DNA of 64,000 nucleotides from JARYMI01 sp037444845 (GTDB taxonomy: Bacteria > Acidobacteriota > Aminicenantia > Aminicenantales > UBA8522). Below are positions 1 through 7,164 of this stretch, in pieces. The stretch covers positions 13,668 through 77,667 of the forward strand of contig JBBILQ010000004.1 of the NCBI GenBank assembly GCA_037444845.1, given 5' to 3'. How positions within the stretch are numbered: the stretch's first letter is position 1; the number at the start of each line of letters is the position of its first letter. The notes beneath the pieces are model-generated. The model did no database searches and was not told the origin of the DNA. It saw nothing but the letters and a program-made list of their open reading frames with translations. Both the position numbers and the translations under genes were made by a program.

Positions 1-227
1 GCCGGGACCATTCTCCTTGCTTCCTTCATCAGCTCGATCCCGTCTATCCCGGGCATAACCAGGTCAGCCAGCATGATTTTTATGTTTTTCCGCCTCAGAA
101 TTCCCAGCGCGGCCTCTCCGGATTCGGCGACCTCAACGTTATAGCCAACGTTTACCAGCCAGTCCCGGAGCGATTCTCTTACTATTTTTTCATCATCGAC
201 GACAAGGATTACCGCCTTTTTTCCCAT
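1..227 (-). CDS. Response regulator receiver domain, partial at the left edge
   Basis: Reading the minus strand from an ATG at 227 gives a receiver-domain N-terminus: a VILVVDDE acidic pocket, then DWLVNVGYNVEVAESGE, then the phospho-acceptor region LADLVMPGIDG. The gene runs off the window, so any output domain is unseen. It overlaps the end of the upstream kinase gene by about 35 bases in another frame, the usual arrangement of a cotranscribed kinase-regulator pair. The kinase is therefore its likely phosphodonor (inference). The Asp of LADLVMPG is the expected phosphorylation site. Confidence 0.85.
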   Translation of the reverse strand, partial: MGKKAVILVVDDEKIVRESLRDWLVNVGYNVEVAESGEAALGILRRKNIKIMLADLVMPGIDGIELMKEARRMVP

Positions 228-1737
228 CCATGGCCTCCAGGTAGATCGTGAATGTTGTCCCCTTGTTAAGCTCGCTGGCTACTTCTATCTTTCCCTTGTG
301 CCTCTCAATAATCCCATGAACGACCGGAAGTCCCAGCCCCACGCCCCTGCCCTTTTCCTTGGTGGTGAAGAAAGGCGTGAAAAGCTTGCTCAGGTTTTCT
401 TTGGGAATGCCGACCCCGGTGTCGGCGACATCAATCCTGACGGTATTCTTGATTGCTTCATTGATTCTGACGCCCCGGGCAGCCGATGTGGCGATGGTTA
501 ATTTTCCGCCCTCGGGCATTGCTTGAGTCGCATTCAGAATGATATTGATCAGGACCTGCTGAATCTGGTCGAAACCAGCATGAACAAGAGGTAGATCCTT
601 GCCTAATTTCAGCTCAAGGGTAATGTTTTCCAGGCTGATCTGGTGCCTGACCAACAACAGGGCAGCCTGCACGACCTTGTTGATCTCAATCGGCCTCATG
701 TCAGCGTCCGATTGGCGTGAGAAATCGAGCAGGTTTCTGATGATCCCGGACGTTCTTTCGAGTTCTTTCTTCATCTTCAAAAGCTGATTTTCTGTGTCTT
801 CTGTTTGCAATCTTTTGGCTTGATACTTCTTAAGGAGGAGGGTTGTGTAGACCATAATCCCGGCTAAGGGGTTGTTCACTTCGTGAGCGACGCTGGCCGC
901 TAATTGACCCAGAGAGGCCAGTTTTTCTGACCTGATCAGTTCGACCTCCGTTTCTTTGCGCTTTGTGATGTCTTCTCCTGAGCTGAGGGTGCCGATGATC
1001 AGGCCCTTTTCATCCGTGAGCGTCGAATTGTGCCAGGCAATGATCCTTTCCTCACCGGACTTGGTCAAGACTGTGTTTTCATAGTCCTCAACTTCCTCCT
1101 CTTCTCCAGCCATCACTTTTTTGAAAGTTTCCCTTCTTTTTTCCCTGACCCTTTCCGGCACGCACAAATCAAACCAGTCTTTTCCGATTATCTCTTCTCC
1201 TCTGTAGCCCAAGACATCACACCCTTTCTTGTTAATGAGCGTAACGATGCCTTTTTCATTAATAGCGATGATGATGGCTCCCGCGATATTGAGGTACTGT
1301 TGGGCTCTATTCCTTTCCTCGAGCAGCTTTGCCCACAGTCCCTTGTGCTTGGTTAAATTCCTGAAGTGTTCCACGGCGCCGATGATCTCGTTCTTGCTGG
1401 AGCGCAAGGGCGAGGTCGTTATGTTGACAGGAATCTTCTTCCCTTCTTTATTCGTTATCACCACCTCATAGCCGAAAAATGTTTCCCCTGTTGTCATGGC
1501 CTTTTTGACGAGACATTCTTCTTTGCAGAGGTCACTCTTGAGAACCTGATCGCACTCCCTGTTCAGCACTTCCTCCCGCTTGAACCCAGAAATCTCCTCG
1601 GCCGCCTGATTAAACGTCGTAATTCTCATCTCTTTATCTACGGTGAGAACTCCCCCTTCCATGCTGTCCAGGACGTTTTCCAGGAATTCTTTGGTGAGGC
1701 CGTTCTCGCTGCTCAAGGAAATTTCTCCCTCTACCAT
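193..1737 (-). CDS. Cytoplasmic PAS-PAS sensor histidine kinase
   Basis: This 514-residue kinase has two PAS domains (about residues 20-130 and 145-260), a HisKA dimerisation/phosphoacceptor domain with His285 in SVAHEVNNPLAG, and a HATPase domain (about 380-500) with the N box NIILNATQAM and the G boxes DTGVGIP and GVGLGLPV. No transmembrane segment or signal peptide is visible, so it should sense an internal cue, perhaps redox or energy state through the PAS domains (inference). The first PAS has a Cys cluster (CDQVLKSDLCKEEC) that could bind a metal or respond to redox. The adjacent receiver protein at the window edge is the likely partner. The start at 1737 gives a normal PAS N-terminus. 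Confidence 0.9.
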   Translation of the reverse strand: MVEGEISLSSENGLTKEFLENVLDSMEGGVLTVDKEMRITTFNQAAEEISGFKREEVLNRECDQVLKSDLCKEECLVKKAMTTGETFFGYEVVITNKEGKKIPVNITTSPLRSSKNEIIGAVEHFRNLTKHKGLWAKLLEERNRAQQYLNIAGAIIIAINEKGIVTLINKKGCDVLGYRGEEIIGKDWFDLCVPERVREKRRETFKKVMAGEEEEVEDYENTVLTKSGEERIIAWHNSTLTDEKGLIIGTLSSGEDITKRKETEVELIRSEKLASLGQLAASVAHEVNNPLAGIMVYTTLLLKKYQAKRLQTEDTENQLLKMKKELERTSGIIRNLLDFSRQSDADMRPIEINKVVQAALLLVRHQISLENITLELKLGKDLPLVHAGFDQIQQVLINIILNATQAMPEGGKLTIATSAARGVRINEAIKNTVRIDVADTGVGIPKENLSKLFTPFFTTKEKGRGVGLGLPVVHGIIERHKGKIEVASELNKGTTFTIYLEAMDGKKGGNPCRR

Positions 1738-1788
1738 TATTATAATAAAACCCGTTCCTCAGTAAAGACTTTTGCCTCTCCCCCTGGC

Positions 1789-1834
1789 TTCGCCGATAGA
1801 ATCACCCGGCGGGTCCCGTCGAGGTTCACCCCCG
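1789..1834. repeat. 46-base dispersed repeat, copy 1 (family D)
   Basis: The stretch matches 61275-61320 at 43 of 46 positions and contains the imperfect palindrome ACCCGGCGGGT. Both copies lie next to a gene on the minus strand. It may be the conserved core of a larger GC-rich structured repeat; function unknown. Confidence 0.6.
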
Positions 1835-1893
1835 CGCCCCCTCACACCTCTTCTTACCTTGCTCAGTTCCCCTTTTCAATGTTTATTATATTT

Positions 1894-1922
1894 ATAGATT
1901 TTATAAATTCTATAAAATCTAT
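1894..1922. promoter_or_regulatory. AT-rich perfect dyad, candidate operator
   Basis: ATAGATTTTATA and TATAAAATCTAT form a perfect 12-base inverted repeat around the spacer AATTC. The dyad ends 8 bases before the -35 box at 1931, a typical position for a regulator site. It could also be a bidirectional transcription barrier, although it lacks a GC-rich stem. Confidence 0.45.
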
Positions 1923-1930
1923 AAATTCTA

Positions 1931-1960
1931 TTGACTTTGGATATTTTGATTTGTCATAAT
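1931..1960 (+). promoter_or_regulatory. Sigma-70-like promoter of the RAM-domain gene
   Basis: TTGACT (1931-1936) and CATAAT (1955-1960) are separated by 18 bases. A strong Shine-Dalgarno AAGGAGG lies just before the ATG at 2052. Both boxes match the consensus at 5 of 6 positions. Confidence 0.55.
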
Positions 1961-2051
1961 GAGGCCACGCCTGTTTCCAGAGTCATGGAAACCCGGAAAA
2001 TTATTGCCAACGGAAATCCTTTGAAGACAAAATAACATAAGGAGGCCTGCG

Positions 2052-2696
2052 ATGATTTCAATAATCAGGTTAAGTTCCCAGGAGAGAAAGGAAAGAATGT
2101 GTGATCTGGTAATGGCCAAGCTGGGTGAATTACAGGAAAGCCTGAAGGACAAGGGGCAGCTTCTCTACCTGACCAAGCGCGCCAGGCATGAGGATGTGAG
2201 CCTTTTTGTCCACACCATCGACCCGAATTTCCTGGGAGATTTCATCGCTGAGGGTTTGACTAAGATAGATCATGTGACGGGGATCTGGGCCATACACTTG
2301 ATCAAGCCGGTGTTTTACCCTCTGCCCAAAGATACAAAAAACATGAAAAGATATGCCATTTCCTTAAAGGTTTTTATAAAAAACCTCAAGGAGGTCTACA
2401 AGAATATCGCAACCCCGAGTCTCCCCGCTGGGCTCAAACTAGCGTACGTCGCCTACACGTTTCATCTCTTCGAGGACAGCATCCAGTTTTCGATCCTGAC
2501 CAAAAATGAAAAGACTCTAAACAATTATCTGACTGATGTCATCGAAAAAATGCCCGGCGTGCTGAGAACCACCGTCAACCTGATTGAAAGGACCAGACCC
2601 CTTGTCTCTCATGACGCCTGGAGAGAATATTCTTTAAGACACGGCATCGTGTCGTCCTGGAACCAGAACTTGATGGTTGAGCAGTTCCAGGCGTAA
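2052..2696 (+). CDS. Protein with two Lrp/AsnC-type (RAM-like) ligand-binding domains, no HTH
   Basis: The 214-residue protein shows two repeats of an alpha/beta dimeric-barrel pattern. The first (about residues 45-95) ends TGIWAIHLIKPVFYPLP. The second (about 125-190) has ITKNE-like and EKMPGVLRTTVNLIERT segments, resembling the Lrp/AsnC effector domain phrase in which a helix is followed by PGV and a strand. No helix-turn-helix was seen in front of either repeat, so it is unlikely to bind DNA alone; it may sense a metabolite or act as a protein scaffold. The family assignment is pattern-based inference. It has its own promoter and a strong ribosome binding site, and stands alone between a kinase gene and hdrA debris. 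Confidence 0.6.
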   Translation: MISIIRLSSQERKERMCDLVMAKLGELQESLKDKGQLLYLTKRARHEDVSLFVHTIDPNFLGDFIAEGLTKIDHVTGIWAIHLIKPVFYPLPKDTKNMKRYAISLKVFIKNLKEVYKNIATPSLPAGLKLAYVAYTFHLFEDSIQFSILTKNEKTLNNYLTDVIEKMPGVLRTTVNLIERTRPLVSHDAWREYSLRHGIVSSWNQNLMVEQFQA

Positions 2697-2705
2697 CCTG
2701 GCAAT

Positions 2706-3060
2706 TCATTCCAACCTAAGTCTTTCCGCTTCGAGGCCAAAATCCTTCACCATAAGTTTGATGGCATGCGCTCTCTTCTCTGCTTTGAGATTTCCCTCAT
2801 TGTAGTGGCAATCACCCAGATGACAACCGGGCGTCAGCAGTCCGTTCGACGCATTTCTATTTTGGGATAGCTCCGGCTTTCTATCCTCCTCATACCTGGC
2901 GAACATGACTCCCTTCTGCCTTGCCTTGGTATAATAGCCTTCTCTGAATCCATACGTTCTGATGTCCCGGAACAAAACATAAACCTTCGTCCCGGGGAGA
3001 AAGCTCTTTTCCCTTCAAGGCGTTCTTCACTGCCTCGGTGCAACAAATGCTGAAGTAATA
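2706..3060 (-). pseudogene. Fused remnant of hdrA and mvhD
   Basis: Read on the minus strand, the segment matches two parts of the intact genes further right. CCTEAVKNALK followed by FRDIRTYGF and GVMFARYEEDRKPE corresponds to about residues 835-905 of the HdrA at 7161-10424. It then jumps into GDCHYNEGNLKAEKRA, which corresponds to the middle of the MvhD at 6748-7164. A frameshift lies between the first two HdrA blocks, the MvhD CGC motif reads PGC, and a TGA replaces the Trp codon of the LEW motif. The join and the lesions mark an internal deletion in a decayed paralogous hdrA-mvhD pair. It is not expected to be functional. Confidence 0.85.
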
Positions 3061-3105
3061 AATCTTGAATATTCGGTTGACACGACCGAAATTTCAAGAT
3101 AATCT

Positions 3106-4275
3106 ATGGCCATGATAGACCGTCCTAGAGAAATTAAAACGCTGAAGAGGCTCATCGCTAGCCATCCTGTCGTCGGCATCATCGGCGCCCGACAGGTTGG
3201 GAAGACGACTCTGGCCCGGTCGTTCGTCGCCCAGTGGCCAGGGCCGACTCATTATTTTGACCTCGAGAATACCGAAGACGAGGCACGGCTCAGTGACCCC
3301 ATGCTTGCGCTCAAAGGGCTTAAGGGCCTCATCGTGATCGATGAAATCCAGCGCTTGCCGGGTCTCTTTCAGGTTCTTAGGGTGCTCGCAGATAGAGTCC
3401 GGCCCGCCGCCCGTTTTCTCGTCTTGGGAAGCGCCTCGCCCGAGCTGCTTCGTCAGGGGTCTGAGACGCTTGCCGGCCGGATCATATATCACGAGCTAAG
3501 AAGCCTGTCTCTTGATGAAGTCGGGATGATAAATCACGCGCGCTTATGGTTGAGAGGAGGATTTCCCAGGGCTTATCTGGCCCGAACGGCCACCACGAGC
3601 GATGAGTGGCGCCGCGGCTTCATTAGGACATTTCTGGAGCGAGATCTGCCCCAGCTTGGTATTGCGATCCAATCGTCTACGCTGCGCCGATTCTGGACCA
3701 TGCTGGCGCATTATCACGGCCAGATCTGGAATTCCTCGGAATTTGCCCGCTCATTCGGCGTTGCCGACACGACCGTACGGAACTATCTCGATCTGCTGAC
3801 TTCGGCGCTGGTTGTCACTCAGCTTCAGCCGTGGCATGAGAACATCAGCAAGCGTCAGATAAAGTCGCCAAAGATCTATCTTGCAGATAGTGGAATACTG
3901 CACACCCTCCTCAACATCACCTACTTGCAGGACCTCGAAATGCATCCCAAACTTGGAGCCTCATGGGAGGGTTTCGTGATCAGCCAGGTGATCCGGCAGC
4001 TTGGGGCGAGGCCTGATGAATGCTATTTTTGGGGCACCTATGCCGGAAGTGAATTGGATCTATTCGTGGCCAAGGGTCAATTGCGGCTCGGATTCGAGAT
4101 CAAGAGAACCAGCTCGCCACGCCTCACGCCGTCCATGAGAACCGCTATGAAAGACCTGAAATTAAAGAGTCTGGACGTAATCCATGCGGGAGAGAACACC
4201 TTTGGCTTGGCCGAGAAAATCCGAGCAGTGGCTTTCCCCAGGTTGCTCGAAGATATAAAGCCCCTACACAAATAG
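3106..4275 (+). CDS. AAA_14 ATPase with C-terminal DUF4143 domain
   Basis: The 389-residue protein has a Walker A motif GARQVGKTT (residues 27-35), a Walker B-like LIVIDEI (about 76-82), a sensor-like LVLGSASPELL, and a C-terminal DUF4143 region. The latter contains GSELDLFV followed by GFEIKRT, the ELD...EIK pattern of a PD-(D/E)XK-like fold. Family members are common, often mobile or laterally acquired, and their physiological role is poorly defined. Two in-frame ATGs occur at 3106 and 3112; the first is used. The gene lies between two fragments of a broken hdrA, which suggests arrival or rearrangement in this spot. Length is normal for the family and no lesions are visible. Confidence 0.88.
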   Translation: MAMIDRPREIKTLKRLIASHPVVGIIGARQVGKTTLARSFVAQWPGPTHYFDLENTEDEARLSDPMLALKGLKGLIVIDEIQRLPGLFQVLRVLADRVRPAARFLVLGSASPELLRQGSETLAGRIIYHELRSLSLDEVGMINHARLWLRGGFPRAYLARTATTSDEWRRGFIRTFLERDLPQLGIAIQSSTLRRFWTMLAHYHGQIWNSSEFARSFGVADTTVRNYLDLLTSALVVTQLQPWHENISKRQIKSPKIYLADSGILHTLLNITYLQDLEMHPKLGASWEGFVISQVIRQLGARPDECYFWGTYAGSELDLFVAKGQLRLGFEIKRTSSPRLTPSMRTAMKDLKLKSLDVIHAGENTFGLAEKIRAVAFPRLLEDIKPLHK

Positions 4276-4281
4276 TGTCAA

Positions 4282-4346
4282 CGCCTCGAGCTCGACCCAG
4301 TCTTTGGAAAGCACTGTTGAAGCCCGGGAGGCTGCCGCCGTGGCCA
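4282..4346 (-). pseudogene. Small hdrA remnant
   Basis: On the minus strand this short stretch encodes ASRASTVLSKD followed by VELEA, matching about residues 982-1000 of the HdrA at 7161-10424, and is similar at the base level to 7411-7475. It lies just past the stop of the ATPase gene. Its order relative to the remnant at 2706-3060 is reversed compared with the intact gene, so this locus has been rearranged. Confidence 0.7.
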
Positions 4347-4426
4347 GAAAGACAGCGTCTTTTTAGCATGATAAAAATATCGTAAACCGGACTTGAATTC
4401 ATGGCCATATTAAGATTATTGGCAGG

Positions 4427-5458
4427 ATGAGGGAAATATTCCGGTTCGGTTCGCCAGCCGACAAAACGAAAAAACTCAGCAAGAGGACTTCCATAAGAAG
4501 CGCAAGTAAAGTGTTTGATACGCGCCCCCGGATCAGTGACTCTTTTGGACTGGATGAACGGATCGTCGTTCATTGCGGCGACTGCCTGGATTTCCTGAAA
4601 TCGATTCCGGATCAAACACAACAGTTTATTGTAACATCCCCGCCCTATAATATAGGCAAGGAATACGAAAAACGCCTTGAGCTCCAGGTATATTTGGATC
4701 AACAAGCAAATGTCATTACTGAGTGCGCCCGGGTTTTAAAGCATTCCGGCAGCATCTGCTGGCAGGTTGGAAATTATGTTAAGAACGGATCGATAATTCC
4801 CCTCGATACTGTCTTATATCCCATCTTTATAGGATTGGGCTTTAAGATGAGAAATCGCATCATTTGGCATTTTGAGCACGGCCTTCATTGCTCAAGGCGC
4901 TTCTCTGGTCGCTACGAAACGATCATCTGGTTCACTAAGTCGGATGAATACTATTTTAATCTCGACGGGGTCCGCGTTCCGCAAAAATACCCAGGGAAAA
5001 GGCATTTCAAGGGCCCAAAAGCAGGACTGTACTCGGGCAATCCGCTGGGCAAGAATCCCGGCGATCTGTGGATCATTCCAAACGTCAAGAGTAACCATAT
5101 CGAGAAGACAATCCACCCCTGCCAGTTTCCCGTTGAACTAATCGAGCGGCTCGTGTTAGCCCTGACTCAAACCGGAGATTGGGGCCTGGACCCATTTCTT
5201 GGGGTCGGCACTTCGATCATCGCCGCAATCCGGCATGATCGAAGAGGCGCTGGCGCGGAAATCGTTCCCAAGTATGTTGAGCTTGCCAAAGAGAGAATTG
5301 ACCAGGAGATCGACGGCACCCTAAAAACGCGGCCCATGAGCCGGCCTGTATATGATCCAGTTGAAGCGGGGAACAGCCTGACGAAATCCCCATGGGGATC
5401 AGAATCTAAGTCTCCTCAACTCTCCCTCATCAAAAGCTTGGTGAACAGGCAGGAATAG
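4427..5458 (+). CDS. Beta-class DNA methyltransferase (SPPY type, probably N4-cytosine)
   Basis: The catalytic motif IV TSPPYNIG is at residues 70-77. The SAM-binding motif I DPFLGVGTS is at 255-263, after motif X (HPCQFPVELIERLV). This IV-to-X/I order defines the beta class, and SPPY is most often N4-cytosine, though N6-adenine enzymes also use it. The next gene, four bases downstream, is a BglII/BstYI-like endonuclease remnant; those enzymes cut AGATCT or RGATCY and have N4-cytosine partners. So this is probably the modification half of a type II system with a GATC-centred site (inference). Its endonuclease is interrupted, leaving the methyltransferase an orphan. The gene appears intact, and the true start could lie slightly downstream of 4427. 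Confidence 0.9.
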   Translation: MREIFRFGSPADKTKKLSKRTSIRSASKVFDTRPRISDSFGLDERIVVHCGDCLDFLKSIPDQTQQFIVTSPPYNIGKEYEKRLELQVYLDQQANVITECARVLKHSGSICWQVGNYVKNGSIIPLDTVLYPIFIGLGFKMRNRIIWHFEHGLHCSRRFSGRYETIIWFTKSDEYYFNLDGVRVPQKYPGKRHFKGPKAGLYSGNPLGKNPGDLWIIPNVKSNHIEKTIHPCQFPVELIERLVLALTQTGDWGLDPFLGVGTSIIAAIRHDRRGAGAEIVPKYVELAKERIDQEIDGTLKTRPMSRPVYDPVEAGNSLTKSPWGSESKSPQLSLIKSLVNRQE

Positions 5459-5462
5459 CTGA

Positions 5463-6232
5463 TTGACAATCGCTGAAATCTATTCTCATCTTAATGGGCA
5501 GGAGTTTCTCTTGGTGCATAAGCGCGCGCTTTGGAAAGAAATCAAAGCGGTCATTAAAGAAGTCGATGCCGTGAAATGCAGGACAAAAATCTCGAAGGAA
5601 AAAACGAAGAAAGGAAGAACGCTGTACAGCCCGATTGCTCTCAACGCAGATTTTAAAAGACTGCTCAGGGCAAAGAATTGGCAAGAGAGCCGGGTTAGTT
5701 ACTGGGTGACGAAGAGCGAAAAGCTTATTCGAAAGACGTTGACGATGACCGCGGCCGAGCAAAAACGCGAAATCGAAGAAGCTGGAGAGAAACCTATTTT
5801 TAGCTATAATCAGACGGATTTCGTCAAAGACAGAGTCGCGGTAGAAGTCCAATTCGGGAAATACGCGTTTGTTGCTTATGATCTATTCGTAAAACACTTG
5901 GCTTTCTATGTTGGCGATCAAATAGCCTGATCTATTCACAAAATGATACGATAAAACGCCCCCTCCCCTGGCGGGAGGGGATAGAGGGGAGGGGGAATCT
6001 TTGAATGATCCCCCTCACCCCGACCCTCTCCCACATGGGGAGAGGAGATTTTTTCCTTTCATTTCGTGAATAGTCCAGGATAGATGTTGGGATTGAAATT
6101 CTTCCGATGAAGACTCTACAGAACGAGATGAGTTCGGGCGTTCCTTATTTTGAGGGTGAGTTTTATAACGTCGTTCGACAGGGACGGGGAGTCCCCGCTG
6201 TGCCTCTGGTGCTAATCGGAGTCGAAGCTTAA
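5463..6232 (+). pseudogene. BglII/BstYI-family restriction endonuclease interrupted by a MITE
   Basis: A TTG start at 5463 opens 154 family residues before the frame ends at a TGA supplied by the inserted element. The catalytic triad matches the BglII pattern: Asp119, Glu128 and Gln130, with the D-x8-E-x-Q spacing of that family. After the 154-base element at 5926-6079, the frame resumes as DVGIEILPMKTLQ, then MSSGVPYFEGEFYNVVRQG, ending VPLVLIGVEA at the TAA at 6230-6232. Removing the element plus one copy of its 4-base duplication (ATAG) restores an uninterrupted reading frame of about 203 codons, a normal length for BstYI-like enzymes. The truncated product lacks the C-terminal part and should be inactive. 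Confidence 0.9.
5926..6079 (+). mobile_element. MITE family A, copy 1, inside the restriction gene
   Basis: This 154-base element starts CCTGATCTATTCAC and ends GTGAATAGTCCAGG, imperfect terminal inverted repeats of at least 14 bases. ATAG flanks both sides (5922-5925 and 6080-6083) as a target duplication. Internally it has two C/G-rich hairpins and no coding capacity. It matches the copies at 20054-20193 and 58366-58519 (both reversed) and the partial copy at 63954. Confidence 0.92.
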
Positions 6233-6522
6233 TCCCTGAGCACTCAACCCTAAGGTAATGAGGTAGCAGCGCGCCTAATGCTTCAGCCATAAAGTCAGCA
6301 TAACGCCATAAATAGGGTTCATAAGGATATGGGCTCAGATGTCAAATCGTGCAAAAAATGCGGAAGGCGGGCTCTGAAGATACAAAAAGGCCGAGTCACG
6401 CAGAAATCATCCAGACCTGTCTGACCTATCCTCCTGGAAAAGAAAGGATTACTAAAAATACTCAGCCGAAGTCTCGGCGGCCAGGAGAACTTCGTGATAG
6501 ACAAGGCAGGATTGCTGGGCGG
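6233..6522. other. Intergenic region without recognised gene
   Basis: The stretch between the broken restriction gene and the small minus-strand gene contains only a possible short zinc-ribbon-like frame (ATG 6329, CKKC) broken by a TGA at 6422. Its continuation to a TAA at 6524-6526 overlaps the end of the opposing gene. I see no convincing gene, promoter or RNA here. Confidence 0.4.
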
Positions 6523-6732
6523 TTAAGCCGGGGGCGGCTGGCCTTCCAGGACAATTTTCGTCACCAATCTTCTTGTATAAAGAAGAAATTGCCCCCCTTC
6601 TTCTATCAACTCCACTTCAAAATTGTCCTTCTTGTAGTTCTCCATCACCTCTTGAGCCTTCTCCCTGGACTCGTAGACAACGCCATCCCACATGAATTTT
6701 TTCCCGTTTATGATCCTCGAAGAATCCGGCAT
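6523..6732 (-). CDS. Small conserved-looking protein at the end of the Hdr operon
   Basis: A 69-residue protein with the pattern GKKFMWDGVVYESREKAQE, then a short charged helix, then EGGQFLLYTRRLV. The strand-helix-strand layout and the absence of signal or membrane segments suggest a small soluble protein. It lies 15 bases after mvhD in the same direction, so it is probably cotranscribed with the hdr/mvh operon. No metal ligands or catalytic motif are visible. I do not recognise the family with certainty and assign no function. Confidence 0.65.
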   Translation of the reverse strand: MPDSSRIINGKKFMWDGVVYESREKAQEVMENYKKDNFEVELIEEGGQFLLYTRRLVTKIVLEGQPPPA

Positions 6733-6747
6733 CTTAAACCCTCTGTC

Positions 6748-7164
6748 TTAGGTTTTATACGGGCTCGGCCCTAACTTTTTAACCTTCTCGGTAAACTCCC
6801 TCACCACCTGGGCGAACCTCGGCCCCTCAGACGCCGAAACCCATTCCAACTTAAACCTGTCCGCTTCCAGGCCAAAATCTTCCAGCATCAAAACGATTGC
6901 CTCGGCTCTCTTCTCCGCCTTGAGGTTTCCCTCCTTGTAGTGGCAGTCGCCGGGATGGCAACCGCACATCAGCACCCCATCCGCTCCCTTGGTCAGGGCA
7001 TCAATCACTAAATTGGGATGGACCATCCCTGAGCACATCACTCTGATGATCCTTATATTGGGAGGATACTGCAACCTTGACACCCCGGCCAGGTCCGCTC
7101 CCGCATAGGAACACCAGTTGCAGCAAAAACTCACGATTAAGGGCTCAAACGCCTCACTCATCAT
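6748..7164 (-). CDS. mvhD: MvhD-type iron-sulfur electron-transfer subunit
   Basis: The 138-residue protein carries the Cys pattern of MvhD: CCNWCSYAGAD near the N-terminus, RVMCSG in the middle, and CGCHPGDCHYKEGN towards the C-terminus, which bind one [2Fe-2S] cluster in the methanogen protein. In methanogens MvhD joins the hydrogenase MvhAG to HdrA. Here it overlaps the upstream HdrA-type gene by four bases, so it should be the docking subunit of that complex. It is a paralogue of the mvhD at 17060-17506. A decayed third copy lies at 2706-3060. Confidence 0.93.
   Translation of the reverse strand: MMSEAFEPLIVSFCCNWCSYAGADLAGVSRLQYPPNIRIIRVMCSGMVHPNLVIDALTKGADGVLMCGCHPGDCHYKEGNLKAEKRAEAIVLMLEDFGLEADRFKLEWVSASEGPRFAQVVREFTEKVKKLGPSPYKT

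Larger units (their letters stand above)
1738..2051. other. Intergenic region with repeat, AT-rich dyad and promoter
   Basis: This 314-base gap between divergent genes holds one copy of a 46-base dispersed repeat (1789-1834), an AT-rich perfect inverted repeat (1894-1922), and a promoter for the plus-strand gene (1931-1960). No coding sequence was seen. Confidence 0.6.

Noticed and set aside
3075..3100. TTGACA followed 15 bases later by GATAAT just before the ATPase gene
   Set aside because: The spacer is short and the -10 would lie almost on the start codon, so a leaderless transcript would be required. Left out as a promoter call.
4145..4705. 186-codon minus-strand open frame
   Set aside because: It overlaps the ATPase and methyltransferase genes on the other strand and spans an hdrA remnant; it has no recognisable domain.
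6329..6526. Short frame with CKKC and an in-frame TGA, possibly a small zinc-ribbon or selenoprotein gene
   Set aside because: Only 31 codons precede the TGA, no Sec partner Cys lies nearby, and no selenocysteine insertion hairpin was recognised. The similarity is too slight.
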